64,000 nucleotides of DNA from Oceanospirillum linum (GCF_001995095.2 NZ_MTSD02000003.1:372001-436000); one strand, 5' to 3'. Counted from the first letter of the stretch, positions 36,791-46,246 are shown. Numbers and translations: made by a program. Notes: generated by a model from the sequence alone, not told the origin.

Positions 36791-37012
36791 CTAGCCGGAT
36801 GAGATGAGAACTTTCTCCCACAGCCTACCACTGATAGGGTGTGTGCATTTATTCATCCTGTAAACTGGCACTTTGAGCTCCTCTCCCACCTGCCGCAGTT
36901 TATCCAAATGATCCTCCGACATTTTCAAGCCACCTATCAGGGAATTGATACGCAGACCTTCGGGCATATCTATTTTTTGAGCTTTTTTGGTGAAATGAAT
37001 CAAACGAAATTC
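36791..37012 (-). pseudogene. C-terminal part of the DUF2971 domain beyond an amber codon
   Basis: In the same frame as the gene at 37013-38095, directly after its TAG, 73 further codons are open. They begin EFRLIHF and continue with IGGLKMSEDHLDKLRQVGEELKVPVYRMNK, which is the expected end of a DUF2971 domain (YE-x-EFRL is the conserved motif cut by the stop). The fragment has no ribosome site of its own. It is translated only if the TAG is read through or is a sequence error. Confidence 0.75.
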
Positions 37013-38095
37013 CTATTCATAAGCCCAATCAATTGTCTTTGTTGCCAGCAGTTTTTTGATTGCCTGATGGGGCGCGAACAACACTTCAGAAAGGCAAACC
37101 TCCGGTAATAAGCTGTTATAAGCCACATTGTACATAGAAAATTCATGCCCATTCGTGGCTGCAAAGTCTATTTTTCTTAGGTCATATTCAATACAAAAGC
37201 CACTATGCCCCGATGCATAGTGAGCCCAGCTTAATGGGATCTCATAACTACTTGAGAAACACTGCACACCAAAAGTTTTTAAATGACTTTTAATACAATT
37301 GATAACCCCATTTTCCGTTGCAAATCCACCATTAAGCCAGAGATCAAGCTTATCAAGCATATTATCATTGAATAGCCAGTGAGCTTTTTCAGACTGGTAA
37401 TTTTTAAACAGCGCCAGCAACGCAGCTTTCAGTTTTTCCTTTTCAAAACTACTGCGATAGGACAGATCTCGGATACTTAACTGAATATCAAATGGATCAT
37501 TAAACTTTCCGGGGTCTGATATATACAGTTTGCCATCGTACAATGATTCAATACGCTCTGATTTAGCAGGCTCAAACCTATAGATAGGTATACCGGTTAT
37601 CTGACCTTTCATGGAGATATATTCCCGCCAATTATCTTCTACGAACCCAGAAACTCCTCCTGCCGGTTCGTAAGATGGATAGAGGGCTTTAAACTGGCTC
37701 AACACATGATTCAAGGCACTCGTATCAAATATGTCGGTATGCTTTAAAAGATAGAGCAATGCAATCGTCGGCGATCGAGACTTGCCTTGATTACAATGAA
37801 CTAAAACTTTCTTTTCGATAATGTTTTCTGCAACTGCCTTCACAGCTTCAAACATAATTTCATTAGGAATGAACTCAGGCTTTGGTGCATCAACCAAATT
37901 AAGAATCAAACGATTCTCTCGCTTAGCAATAAGATATTCAGGATGATTTTTTGGAGCGCCTCTTCCGGCATAACCTAATGCCTTACGATGGTAAGGTTCT
38001 TTGCAGGCATGAACTATAAACCAGCCCTCTTTATGCAAAACTTCTTGAGCATCATTATCATCGCCTACAAATAAATTGGGATATAACTCTATCAT
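37013..38095 (-). CDS. Dual-specificity-phosphatase/DUF2971 fusion, ended early by in-frame TAG
   Basis: Residues 1-160 form a tyrosine/dual-specificity phosphatase domain with the P-loop HCNQGKSRS (C101, R107; CX5R) and a possible general-acid Asp in LVDAPKPEF. Residues 165-360 are a DUF2971 domain: YRFEPAK, LYISDPGKFNDPFD (198-203) and CFSSSYEIPLSWAHYASGHSGFCIEYD. The frame stops at TAG inside the conserved WAYE-x-EFRL motif; the domain continues in frame to 36791. ATG 38095 has a GGAGGAGGA site; the longer frame to 38173 runs through the dctM terminator. The full protein would be 434 residues. Function unknown. Confidence 0.75.
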   Translation of the reverse strand: MIELYPNLFVGDDNDAQEVLHKEGWFIVHACKEPYHRKALGYAGRGAPKNHPEYLIAKRENRLILNLVDAPKPEFIPNEIMFEAVKAVAENIIEKKVLVHCNQGKSRSPTIALLYLLKHTDIFDTSALNHVLSQFKALYPSYEPAGGVSGFVEDNWREYISMKGQITGIPIYRFEPAKSERIESLYDGKLYISDPGKFNDPFDIQLSIRDLSYRSSFEKEKLKAALLALFKNYQSEKAHWLFNDNMLDKLDLWLNGGFATENGVINCIKSHLKTFGVQCFSSSYEIPLSWAHYASGHSGFCIEYDLRKIDFAATNGHEFSMYNVAYNSLLPEVCLSEVLFAPHQAIKKLLATKTIDWAYE

Positions 38096-38130
38096 TCCTC
38101 CTCCTTGACAACTATCCAGACAGCTTACAA

Positions 38131-38164
38131 ACAAAACCCCGGACACCTTCCAATGGCCGGGGCT
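38131..38164 (-). terminator. Terminator of the TRAP permease operon
   Basis: On the minus strand CCCCGG and CCGGGG pair across a 14-base loop and are followed by TTTTGTTTG, just beyond the dctM stop. Confidence 0.7.
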
Positions 38165-38199
38165 ATTATTCAATTGCCAACGCGATCAATCACGATGCA

Positions 38200-39594
38200 T
38201 TACTCACCATAAACCATGCTTGGTAACCAGGTAGCCAGCTCCGGCCAGATGGTCAGCGCCAGCAGCATAGAGACCTGAATCAGAATAAATGGAATCACGC
38301 CTTTGTAGATGGCAGAGGTTGGAACCGAAGGTGGTGCCACACCCCTGAGATAGAAAAGGGCGAAACCAAACGGCGGCGTCAGGAAGGAGGTCTGCAGGTT
38401 GATCGCCATCATGATACCCAGCCAGACAGGGTCTAAGCCCATCATCATCAGAACTGGTGCGACAATCGGAACAACAACAAAGGTGATTTCGATAAAGTCC
38501 AGGATGAAACCCAGCAGGAACATCACCAGCATCACAATGATCATGGCACCAACAACACCACCAGGCATCTGTTCAAACCAGTGATGGATCAACTCTTCAC
38601 CGCCAAAGCCACGGAACACCAGCGAGAAGACAGAGGCACCAATCAGAATCAGAAATACCATCGAGGTAACATTGGTCGTAGAACGAACCACTTCCCCCAG
38701 CATCTTCAGATTCAGCTGTTTCTGCATCGCTGCCAGAATTGCAGCGCCAAAGGCACCGACACCAGCCGCTTCCGTAGGGGTAGCAGCCCCGGTCAGAATA
38801 GAACCCAGTACCGCAACAATCAGCACAATCGGTGGTACAAGACCTTTCAGTAGAATAACGGCCAGAGGCTCCTGTACCTGGCGATCTGCCTGAATCTGTT
38901 CACGGCTGACAGCAGGTGCCGCCTCCGGCTTCAGCCAGGCGATGATGATCATATAGATAATATAGGCCCCGACCAACATCAGCCCCGGAATCATAGCCCC
39001 CACGAAAAGATCACCAACCGAGACGGTTTTCGGGCTGAAAACCCCCATATTCAACTGGGCTTGCTGATAAGCACTGGACAGTACATCACCCAGCAGAACC
39101 AGAGCGATAGAAGGTGGAATAATCTGTCCCAGTGTACCTGTGGCGCAGATAGCCCCAGTCGCCAGAGAGGGAGAGTACCCCCGCTTCAGCATCGTCGGAA
39201 GCGAGATCAGACCCATGGTCACAACCGTTGCACCCACGATACCGGTACTGGCTGCCAACAGCATACCCACGACCACGACCGAGATACCCAGACCGCCACG
39301 TACAGACCCGAAAAGTAGTGCCATCGCGTCCAGAAGCGTTTCAGCCACTTTGGACTTCTCAAGCAGCACACCCATCAGAACAAAAAGCGGGACTGCAATC
39401 AGGGTTTGGTTTGTCATAATGCCGTACAGACGGTTTGGAAACGCCTGCAGGAATGCCATATCAAAAACGCCGAAGACCATACCGCCACCGGCAAACACTA
39501 ATGCGGTACCAGCCAGCGATAAAGCCACCGGATAACCAAACATTAACACCACGCAAACAGCAGCAAACAGAAACAGAGGCAGGAACTCAACCAC
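38200..39594 (-). CDS. dctM: TRAP transporter large permease subunit
   Basis: A 464-residue inner-membrane protein with about 12-13 helices, of the DctM family of sodium-driven TRAP carriers. Typical segments are the N-terminal FPNRLYGIMTNQTLIAVPLFVLMGVLLEKS, GATVVTMGLISLPTMLKRGY and SLATGAICATGTLGQIIPPSIALVLLG (the P-rich substrate-gate region) and LGFILDFIEITFVVVPI. Its start overlaps the dctQ stop. Substrate is probably an organic acid. No binding-protein gene (dctP) lies in this operon. Confidence 0.93.
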   Translation of the reverse strand: MVEFLPLFLFAAVCVVLMFGYPVALSLAGTALVFAGGGMVFGVFDMAFLQAFPNRLYGIMTNQTLIAVPLFVLMGVLLEKSKVAETLLDAMALLFGSVRGGLGISVVVVGMLLAASTGIVGATVVTMGLISLPTMLKRGYSPSLATGAICATGTLGQIIPPSIALVLLGDVLSSAYQQAQLNMGVFSPKTVSVGDLFVGAMIPGLMLVGAYIIYMIIIAWLKPEAAPAVSREQIQADRQVQEPLAVILLKGLVPPIVLIVAVLGSILTGAATPTEAAGVGAFGAAILAAMQKQLNLKMLGEVVRSTTNVTSMVFLILIGASVFSLVFRGFGGEELIHHWFEQMPGGVVGAMIIVMLVMFLLGFILDFIEITFVVVPIVAPVLMMMGLDPVWLGIMMAINLQTSFLTPPFGFALFYLRGVAPPSVPTSAIYKGVIPFILIQVSMLLALTIWPELATWLPSMVYGE

Positions 39595-40151
39595 TAGACT
39601 TTCTCCTCATTCACGTGATGCTCAATCTGCGGGCCCTTGCCCAACAGCACCAGAAGATTCCGCAGTGCTTCAGCCAAAGCCTGCAATAACATCAATCCAA
39701 CCATAGCCAGAATCAGTGTTTTTAACAGGTAAACACCATGGATACCGCCTGCTTCCGGAGATCCTTCCATTACGTGCCAGGAATTCATCACATACTGCCA
39801 GCTGATCCAGCCCATGAAGGTCATCACGGGAATCAACAGGAAAACAGAGCCAAAAAAATCCACCAGAGCTTTACGCTCAAAAGTCATTTCCCGATAAAAA
39901 ATATCAACACGCACATGGCCATCATTTTTCAGGGTATAGCCCGCTGCCAACATAAATACAGCAGCATGCAGGTACATTACAGACTCCTGCATGGCAATAG
40001 ACCCGGAATTAAACAGATAGCGCAGTACAACAACTGCAAACATAACGATCATCATGGCAAGGGTTAGCCAGGAGATAGATCGTCCGACAAGCTCAGTCAC
40101 AGCGTCAATTTTGTTGACCACCTGACCCAGAGCTCCAGAACCATTCGTCAT
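39594..40151 (-). CDS. dctQ: TRAP transporter small permease subunit
   Basis: A 185-residue protein with four helices, the DctQ partner of DctM. The pattern ISWLTLAMMIVMFAVVVLRYLFNSGSIAMQESVMYLHAAVFML with an Arg after helix 1 is standard. GAGGT lies seven bases ahead of the ATG. It begins the operon; the 256-base gap to dsbA contains the dsbA terminator and presumably this operon's promoter but no gene. Confidence 0.92.
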   Translation of the reverse strand: MTNGSGALGQVVNKIDAVTELVGRSISWLTLAMMIVMFAVVVLRYLFNSGSIAMQESVMYLHAAVFMLAAGYTLKNDGHVRVDIFYREMTFERKALVDFFGSVFLLIPVMTFMGWISWQYVMNSWHVMEGSPEAGGIHGVYLLKTLILAMVGLMLLQALAEALRNLLVLLGKGPQIEHHVNEEKV

Positions 40152-40360
40152 GGTCGACCTCTTTTTTTTTAATGAGTTGTTAGCTTATTTTTATTACAAC
40201 ACCCGATCCTGCAGCCATCCAAGGAAACAAGAGTGGTGCTGTTTACTGCAGACTAAAGGCTTAGTCTGCACAGTAGCGTTTTAATCATACTCTGTACGCT
40301 TTGCCTGCGAAAAGTTTTCATTTGCTACTTTTAGAATAAAAGCGCCACTTTTCAGGCATA

Positions 40361-40385
40361 AAAAAACCGGCCCAAGGGGCCGGTA
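40361..40385 (-). terminator. Terminator of dsbA
   Basis: On the minus strand ACCGGCCCC-TT-GGGCCGGT is followed by TTTTTT, 22 bases beyond the dsbA stop. Confidence 0.9.
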
Positions 40386-40407
40386 TCATAATAAACCACT
40401 AAACCGA

Positions 40408-41040
40408 TTAGCTTTCGCGTTCTTTCTCAATCAGGAATTCTGTGATTTTTAGCATATTCGTCCAACTGCCTGCTGTACTGGTATCGATACGATATTTTCC
40501 ATTCACCACCAATGCAGGAACTCCCAAAGCCTGATAACCACGGATACGGGCTCCGGCCTGGTTAACTTTTGACTTTACACCAAAGGACTTAAGTGCCTTT
40601 TCAGCCTGATCCTCAGTGACACCATACTCAGCAAAAAACTCGGCAAGATCGTCAGTGCTTGTCAGACGCTGGTTCTGACGATGAATGCGGTTAAAGAAGT
40701 CACTGTGAAGCTTCTCACCAATTCCCAAAGCCTCAGCGGCATAAAATGCATTGGCATGGGTTTTCCAGACCTTACTGAATGTTGCAGGTACGCGCTCAAA
40801 GCGTACATCGTCAGGTAAGGTTTTAATCCAGGGTTCAATGTAAGGCTCAAATTCAAAGCAGTGTGGACAGCCATACCAGAACAGTTCTGCAACTTCGATT
40901 TTACCTGGCTCAGAGACCGCTACCGGAGTTCCCAGCTTGATATAGTGAACACCTTCTTTGAAGGTTTCTGCCTGTGCTGTCGCAGAAACAGCCACCATCA
41001 GCAGCAAGGCGCTTATATGTTGGATCAGTTTTTTAACCAT
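40408..41040 (-). CDS. dsbA: Thiol:disulfide interchange protein DsbA
   Basis: The periplasmic oxidase that inserts disulfides into exported proteins. The 210-residue precursor has a signal peptide (KKLIQHISALLLMVAVSATAQA), the active site CPHC after LFWYG, a helical insertion, and the cis-proline loop GVPALVV. ATG 41040 has an AAAGGA site; a frame from 41076 adds 12 residues before the signal peptide without support. Next to cytochrome c4, as in Pseudomonas. Confidence 0.96.
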   Translation of the reverse strand: MVKKLIQHISALLLMVAVSATAQAETFKEGVHYIKLGTPVAVSEPGKIEVAELFWYGCPHCFEFEPYIEPWIKTLPDDVRFERVPATFSKVWKTHANAFYAAEALGIGEKLHSDFFNRIHRQNQRLTSTDDLAEFFAEYGVTEDQAEKALKSFGVKSKVNQAGARIRGYQALGVPALVVNGKYRIDTSTAGSWTNMLKITEFLIEKERES

Positions 41041-41220
41041 TGATTTCAATCCTTTCAGATACAAAGGCGACCGCACACCCGTATGTTTAACAGTCGGTTG
41101 TTTTGATACCTATTTTTTGCACAACATCACAATCGACAGGTAACTTACTATACGCCTGAACTCACTTAAAGTTCCCTTCAGGCAAGAGATAAGAGACTGC
41201 TGATATAAATAGCGGGTACA

Positions 41221-41248
41221 AAAAAAGGGCCATAAGGCCCTTTTTTAA
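41221..41248. terminator. Terminator of the cytochrome c4 gene
   Basis: AAAAAAGGGCC-ATAA-GGCCCTTTTTT is a perfect hairpin with T runs on both strands; on the minus strand it follows the cytochrome c4 stop by 12 bases. Confidence 0.9.
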
Positions 41249-41260
41249 CAATGCGACGGT

Positions 41261-41863
41261 TTAGTTCACACCGAACACATAGTTAGATACCGCTTCGATA
41301 TCTTTATCGCTCATTTTTGCAGCGATAGCGCGCATCATATTGTTCGGATCATTGGCACGCTCACCATCGCGGAACTTCTTCAGTGCCGCAGCAGTGTACG
41401 CAGGGTTCTGACCACTCAGCACAGGGTATTTAGCCTGTTCATTACCCATACCATTTGGGGAGTGACATGCCGTACATGCCGGAATGCCTTTCGCCATATC
41501 ACCTGCGCGATACAGTTCCTGACCACGCTCCAGCAGAGCCGGATCAGCCTGTCCCAGATTCTTAGGCAGTGCTGCAAAGTAGGCCGCAACATTTTGCGCA
41601 TCCTGATCGCTGAAGCCAGTAACAATACCTGTCATTTCAGGTACTTTACGAACGCCATCACGAATCTCCATAATCTGTTTTGTCAGATAGCTTTCATGCT
41701 GACCGGCCAGACTCGGATAGTTAGGAATCATTGCGATGCCATTAGCACTGTGACAAGCAGCACAAATAGCGGCTTTTGCTTCTCCTGCTTTTGCATCGCC
41801 AGCGGCGTGTGCAAAGCTTACCAGGCCAAGAGTAACTGCCAGACTTACCAGTAATTTCTTCAT
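41261..41863 (-). CDS. Diheme cytochrome c4
   Basis: A 200-residue periplasmic electron carrier with signal peptide (KKLLVSLAVTLGLVSFAHA) and two c-type heme sites, CAACH and CTACH, in two similar halves. Each half has the expected later Met ligand region (for example GFSDQDAQNVAAYFAAL after the first). Cytochrome c4 donates electrons to terminal oxidases such as cbb3. Divergent from engB, which is the usual arrangement. Confidence 0.94.
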   Translation of the reverse strand: MKKLLVSLAVTLGLVSFAHAAGDAKAGEAKAAICAACHSANGIAMIPNYPSLAGQHESYLTKQIMEIRDGVRKVPEMTGIVTGFSDQDAQNVAAYFAALPKNLGQADPALLERGQELYRAGDMAKGIPACTACHSPNGMGNEQAKYPVLSGQNPAYTAAALKKFRDGERANDPNNMMRAIAAKMSDKDIEAVSNYVFGVN

Positions 41864-42122
41864 TGCTAACCCAATCTTGCTAATTTTAAGTTGATTACTG
41901 TTATTTTCCTGAGGCTTACCAGAGCCTGTTTCTTTGAACAGCTCGCGTCTCTGGCAGACCGAAACCTTGGAAGGCTCCTGCCGGAAAGCCCTGGCAGTGC
42001 CAGATCAATTCTCCGCCCTGTATGTTTCAACGTACAGGACGTTTATATTCGTGCCAAATCAACCTGAATGGTACACTACCATCTAAAAAGTGGTGGCATT
42101 ATATACTAATCCGTAGGGAAAC

Positions 42123-42854
42123 GTGAACGCCCCATATAACCTGTCTTTTGCCCCATTAGTTGAATACGCCATGACTGAACTTTTTAGCCAAGCTCCAAAC
42201 AACGAACAGAATCAAAACACCACAGATCCCCATGCTCCCAGACTGAATTACCAGACTGCGAACTTTATGATCAGTGCCCCAACGCTGGCCCAATGCCCTC
42301 CGGACTTTGGTTCGGAAGTTGCTTTTGCCGGTCGTTCCAATGCGGGTAAATCCAGTTCCATCAACACGCTCACGCAGAATTCACGTCTTGCCAGAACCTC
42401 TAAAACACCGGGGCGCACGCAGCTTATCAATTTTTTTGGCCTGCACAACGGCACAGATCAAAAACTGGTGGATCTTCCAGGTTATGGTTATGCAAAAGTG
42501 CCGGAAAAGGTCAAACTGGAGTGGCAACGCCATCTTTCTGAGTATTTGCTGAACCGTCAGGCGTTACGCGGCATCGTACTGGTGATGGATATCCGTCATC
42601 CTCTGACGGAGTTTGATCAGATGATGCTGGAGTGGGCTGATAAAGTGGACAAGCCGGTGCATATTCTGCTGACTAAGTCCGACAAGCTGAAAAAGGGCGC
42701 AGCCAAGAAGGCGCTGCTGGAAGTAAAACAGGCGCTGCACGAATGGGAAGACCTGGTCAGTGTTCAGCAGTTCTCAGCCCTGAAAAGGGAAGGTATACCG
42801 GAACTGCGCAAGAAGCTGGATGAATGGCTGCAACTGGAACAGCCTGAGGCTTGA
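42123..42854 (+). CDS. engB: Ribosome biogenesis GTP-binding protein EngB/YsxC
   Basis: A GTPase required for assembly of the 50S subunit. G motifs are complete: G1 [10 protein letters not shown]2 TPGRTQ, G3 DLPGYG, G4 TKSD and G5 FSALK. The family core starts at NFMISAP; the N-terminus is uncertain. GTG 42123 has an AGGGA site close by and gives 243 residues; ATG 42171 gives 227 but lacks a visible ribosome site. The 259-base gap upstream contains a CCTGTA/TACAGG inverted repeat. Confidence 0.93.
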   Translation: MNAPYNLSFAPLVEYAMTELFSQAPNNEQNQNTTDPHAPRLNYQTANFMISAPTLAQCPPDFGSEVAFAGRSNAGKSSSINTLTQNSRLARTSKTPGRTQLINFFGLHNGTDQKLVDLPGYGYAKVPEKVKLEWQRHLSEYLLNRQALRGIVLVMDIRHPLTEFDQMMLEWADKVDKPVHILLTKSDKLKKGAAKKALLEVKQALHEWEDLVSVQQFSALKREGIPELRKKLDEWLQLEQPEA

Positions 42855-42953
42855 GAAGGCCGGTTACGGGTTCGGCCACCACGCGTCTTTAGCCGATCCT
42901 GCTTATGATTTCTTTTATAATCCGGGAGCGTGGAAACCAGAGCAGGAAGCGGG

Positions 42954-43652
42954 CTATCGGTCCAGCTGCGTCACCGCCTGATGCAGCTGACTAAGGCAGT
43001 TGATGCGGGCATCATAAAATGCCGGTGCTTTCTCTGATGACTTCACCTGTACCCAGAGCGTTCTCATGCCCATTCGGTAAGCCCCCTCAATATCATGCTC
43101 CGGGTTATCTCCCACAAAGAGTATCTCCTGAGGCGTGCATTTCAGGTGATCCAACACCGCCTGGAAAGCCCCTGCGTCAGGTTTCGCAACGGAAAGTCCT
43201 TCGGCACTAAAAGCAAAATCAAACCATTCAGCCAGGGGCGTCTGAAATACATCCGCATTACCATTGCTTAATGCACCAATGATGTAGTTCCGCTTTAAGC
43301 CCTCCAGAGCTTCGAACGCATAGGGAAAGGGCTCAACTCTGTTACGAAAACGCCAGAAAACGGCAAAAGCTTGTTCCGTCAACTCTGCAGCTTCTTCGGC
43401 CTCATAGCCGGATAGCCGTAAACACTCATCCATTGCCCGCATTCTTGAACGGGTAACAAAATGAGTCAGCTCAGGATGGCGATGGGCCAGGCTCATACGA
43501 TAACCGCGCAATTCGCGCTCCGTGAAGCGGGCTGTCAGTTTCGGTGCATGCTGATTCAACCATTGATAGTGCGCTTTCTCAGCCCGAATAATCACAGGGC
43601 TGACATCCCAAAGAGTATCATCCAGGTCGAAAACAACCGCTTTTATGCTCAT
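42954..43652 (-). CDS. HAD-superfamily hydrolase, YigB-like
   Basis: A 232-residue phosphatase of the HAD-IA group. The nucleophile motif is DLDDTLWD, motif II LSNGN, and motif III/IV KPDAGAFQAVLDHL with GDNPEHDIEGAYRMGM. The position next to xerC matches E. coli yigB, whose product dephosphorylates a riboflavin precursor and other substrates, so a role in riboflavin synthesis is possible. It follows xerC by nine bases in the same operon. Confidence 0.9.
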   Translation of the reverse strand: MSIKAVVFDLDDTLWDVSPVIIRAEKAHYQWLNQHAPKLTARFTERELRGYRMSLAHRHPELTHFVTRSRMRAMDECLRLSGYEAEEAAELTEQAFAVFWRFRNRVEPFPYAFEALEGLKRNYIIGALSNGNADVFQTPLAEWFDFAFSAEGLSVAKPDAGAFQAVLDHLKCTPQEILFVGDNPEHDIEGAYRMGMRTLWVQVKSSEKAPAFYDARINCLSQLHQAVTQLDR

Positions 43653-43661
43653 CTTCAGTAT

Positions 43662-44612
43662 TTACCCTTCATTATTTTGATTCTTTTTGCGTCGTGCTCT
43701 GGGATGCGCTTTATCGTAAACCTGCGCCAGATGCTGATAATCCAGCCGGGTATAAATCTGTGTGCTGCTGATATCGGCATGACCGAGCAGCTCCTGCACG
43801 CCGCGCAGGTCGCCACTGGATTCCAGAAGATGACTCGCATAAGAGTGCCTCAGACGGTGCGGGTGCAGGCGATCCGTTATTCCTGCCTCCTGCCCGGCTT
43901 TTGCAACCCGCTGCTGAACGGCTGCGGGTGTGATACGACAACCTCTCTGACTGATAAAAACCGCAACTTCCTGATCATCCTTTAACCACTGGCTTCTGAC
44001 CGACAACCACGCTTTCAGCGCCACAGCCGCCTTCCGGCCTAATGGAGAAAAACGCTCTTTACGGCCTTTACCCATCACCCGAAGCTGCTGCTGGGCAAAG
44101 TCCACAGCATTGAGATCCAGAGAAACCAGCTCCGCCAGCCGCAAACCACAACCATAAAGAAGTTCAAGTATCGCCTGATCCCGCACCGCAATCACAGACG
44201 CGCCGCCCTCTTTTGCTCCTCTGGGCTGATCCAAAAGCCCTTGTAGCTGATCAATATCCACAGGCTTAGGCAATAGCTGCCCGGCTTTGGGGGCCCGCAG
44301 ACCATCCGCTGGATTGATACTTAAAAGGCGCTCTTGCTGTAAAAAATTCAGAAAACTTCTGATGCTGGAGAGGTGTCGCTGAATAGAGCGCGGGCTCAAC
44401 CCCTGCTGATGACGGCAAGCCAGGTAATGCCGTATCTGTTTACGGCTCAGGGAACCCCATTCAGGCTGAAAGCCAGTATCCAGAAGATGCCTGAGGAACT
44501 GCTCAAGATCACGTCGGTAGTTATTCAGGGTATGGGCTGAACCCTGTTGCCGGGCAAGACCAGCCAGAAACTGTTCAAGCAGAGGGTCAGTGACGGGTGT
44601 CTCGCTATCCAT
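43662..44612 (-). CDS. xerC: Tyrosine recombinase XerC
   Basis: XerC acts with XerD at dif to resolve chromosome dimers. The 316-residue protein has the SAM-like N-terminal domain (about 1-100) and the catalytic domain with Arg in GCGLRLAELVSLD, Lys in GKGRKERF, HPHRLRHSYASHLLE, His in LLGHADISSTQ and the nucleophile Tyr in QIYTR. It is the housekeeping enzyme by context (dapF-DUF484-xerC), not an integrase of a mobile element. Confidence 0.96.
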   Translation of the reverse strand: MDSETPVTDPLLEQFLAGLARQQGSAHTLNNYRRDLEQFLRHLLDTGFQPEWGSLSRKQIRHYLACRHQQGLSPRSIQRHLSSIRSFLNFLQQERLLSINPADGLRAPKAGQLLPKPVDIDQLQGLLDQPRGAKEGGASVIAVRDQAILELLYGCGLRLAELVSLDLNAVDFAQQQLRVMGKGRKERFSPLGRKAAVALKAWLSVRSQWLKDDQEVAVFISQRGCRITPAAVQQRVAKAGQEAGITDRLHPHRLRHSYASHLLESSGDLRGVQELLGHADISSTQIYTRLDYQHLAQVYDKAHPRARRKKNQNNEG

Positions 44613-44632
44613 CCGTGCAACTGCCCTGAATA

Positions 44633-45331
44633 TTAACGCAGATGATGCAGCAAACGGGCGACAACATCAGCAACATAAGCTGCAAATTCAGTCCCCATCT
44701 CCGACCGGAAGTAATCCGGGTTTTCACTGCCCAGCAGCAGGTAACCTTTAACATCATCCTGATTCAGAGGAATCACCGCAGCGGAGCCATCCGCAACCAT
44801 ACCCAGTTCAAACAGCTGCTCCAGCTGTTCAGCGGAGACCTGGCCACAAAACGTCCGGTTGTTCTGTAGCAGGGCCTGAATCAGGGCGGTCAGACTATTA
44901 TCCACTTCTGTCACAAGCTGCGAAGTATTCACCAGCTGTGACGTATTGATAGCATCAGCACTGCCTGTTCCGGTAAGAACCAGTCGGCTATGCCCTGTGC
45001 CAAAGCTGTTACGCAGCTGCTCAGAAAGCGTCGAGGCCAGATCATTCAGGTCGTCCACCTCCAGCAGCGCCAGAATCATGCGCCGCACCCGTGAGAGCTG
45101 CATATCGTTGTGGCGCGCCGTATCCAGAAGATCTTCCAGATGATCTTCACGCTCAGCCAAACGTTCACGCATCAGTGTCATCTGGCGCTCCAGAAGAGAC
45201 ACCGCCTGACCGCTGGGGTGTGGCAGACTTAGTTCCATCAGAAGCGCTTCATGCGTCTGGAAAAAATCCGGATTTTTTTTCAGATATTCAGCAACCGCCT
45301 GGGCATCAGCCTCACTTTTGGAGAGTGTCAT
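44633..45331 (-). CDS. DUF484 family protein
   Basis: A 232-residue cytosolic protein found between dapF and xerC throughout gammaproteobacteria. It starts with a short helical region ([19 protein letters not shown]), then a coiled coil ([21 protein letters not shown]) and a GAF-like domain. Its role is not established; the location suggests a function linked to XerC. The start overlaps the dapF stop by four bases. Confidence 0.92.
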   Translation of the reverse strand: MTLSKSEADAQAVAEYLKKNPDFFQTHEALLMELSLPHPSGQAVSLLERQMTLMRERLAEREDHLEDLLDTARHNDMQLSRVRRMILALLEVDDLNDLASTLSEQLRNSFGTGHSRLVLTGTGSADAINTSQLVNTSQLVTEVDNSLTALIQALLQNNRTFCGQVSAEQLEQLFELGMVADGSAAVIPLNQDDVKGYLLLGSENPDYFRSEMGTEFAAYVADVVARLLHHLR

Positions 45332-46155
45332 AGGTAGATTTGTCCTTCAAAAACCCGTGCCGTAGGGCCGGTCATCATGACAGGTTTGCCCTCACCGGCC
45401 CATTGGATTTTCAGTGTACCACCGGGAAGATGCACATCTACCACTTCGTCGAGCAACCCTTGCAGACGCCCTGCAACAACCGCGGCACAGGCACCGGTTC
45501 CGCAGGCCAGTGTTTCCCCTGCGCCCCGTTCATGAACCCTTAACCGGACTTCATTGCGGCTAACCACCTGCATAAAGCCAACATTCACCCGATTAGGAAA
45601 ACGTTCGTGATTTTCAATTTTAGGGCCAAGGCTATCAACCGGAGCATTATCCACATCATCCACGAGTAAAACACCATGGGGGTTACCCATAGAAACCGCA
45701 CCAATCGAAAAGGCGTCACCCTCAACCTCAAGCAGATATTTCTCCTGCTGCTGATCAGCGATAAAAGGGATCGACTCAGGAAGCAGGTGCGGCACCCCCA
45801 TATCAACAGTGACACCATCATCTGTCAGATTCAGCTGGATATTACCGCCGCGGGTTTCTACATTGATGGTCTTTTTGCTGGTCAGGCGTTTATCGTAAAC
45901 AAAACGGGCAAAGCAACGGGCACCGTTACCGCACTGCTCCACTTCGCTGCCATCGGCATTAAAAATACGATATTTAAAATCCATATCCGGATCTGTCGGC
46001 GGTTCAACAATCAGCAACTGATCAAAGCCGATACCAAAGTTGCGATCCGCCAGTTCACGAACCTGATCAGGGAAAATCTTCGCCCGTTGCGAGACAAGGT
46101 CAACCACCATAAAGTCATTGCCCAGCCCATGCATCTTGGTAAATTTTAAAAGCAT
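45328..46155 (-). CDS. dapF: Diaminopimelate epimerase
   Basis: DapF converts LL- to meso-diaminopimelate for lysine and peptidoglycan. The 275-residue protein has the two active-site cysteines in mirror-related halves: EQCGNGARC and [12 protein letters not shown]. Start [16 protein letters not shown] is diagnostic. It lies between lysA and DUF484, so the last two lysine-pathway steps are side by side. Confidence 0.97.
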   Translation of the reverse strand: MLLKFTKMHGLGNDFMVVDLVSQRAKIFPDQVRELADRNFGIGFDQLLIVEPPTDPDMDFKYRIFNADGSEVEQCGNGARCFARFVYDKRLTSKKTINVETRGGNIQLNLTDDGVTVDMGVPHLLPESIPFIADQQQEKYLLEVEGDAFSIGAVSMGNPHGVLLVDDVDNAPVDSLGPKIENHERFPNRVNVGFMQVVSRNEVRLRVHERGAGETLACGTGACAAVVAGRLQGLLDEVVDVHLPGGTLKIQWAGEGKPVMMTGPTARVFEGQIYL

Positions 46156-46221
46156 ATTTAACCTATTCGTTGCCCCTGACTACGGCAAGGGGTGACTACG
46201 GGGTAGCTTAGTCGACATAAG

Positions 46222-46246
46222 CGTTCCCACGCAGAATGTGGGAACG
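46222..46246. repeat. REP-like palindrome between lysA and dapF
   Basis: CGTTCCCAC-GCAGAAT-GTGGGAACG forms a perfect 9-bp stem without a T run. Palindromes of this sequence type are dispersed in many gammaproteobacterial genomes. Only one copy is visible in this window, so its repeat status is inferred. Confidence 0.55.

Noticed and set aside
36600..36794. 64-codon plus-strand ORF after the DUF2971-like gene
   Set aside because: Overlaps the end of the preceding gene, lacks a ribosome site and shows no recognisable features.
43662..44612. Tyrosine recombinase as a sign of an integrated element
   Set aside because: Sequence and context (dapF-DUF484-xerC-HAD) identify housekeeping XerC.
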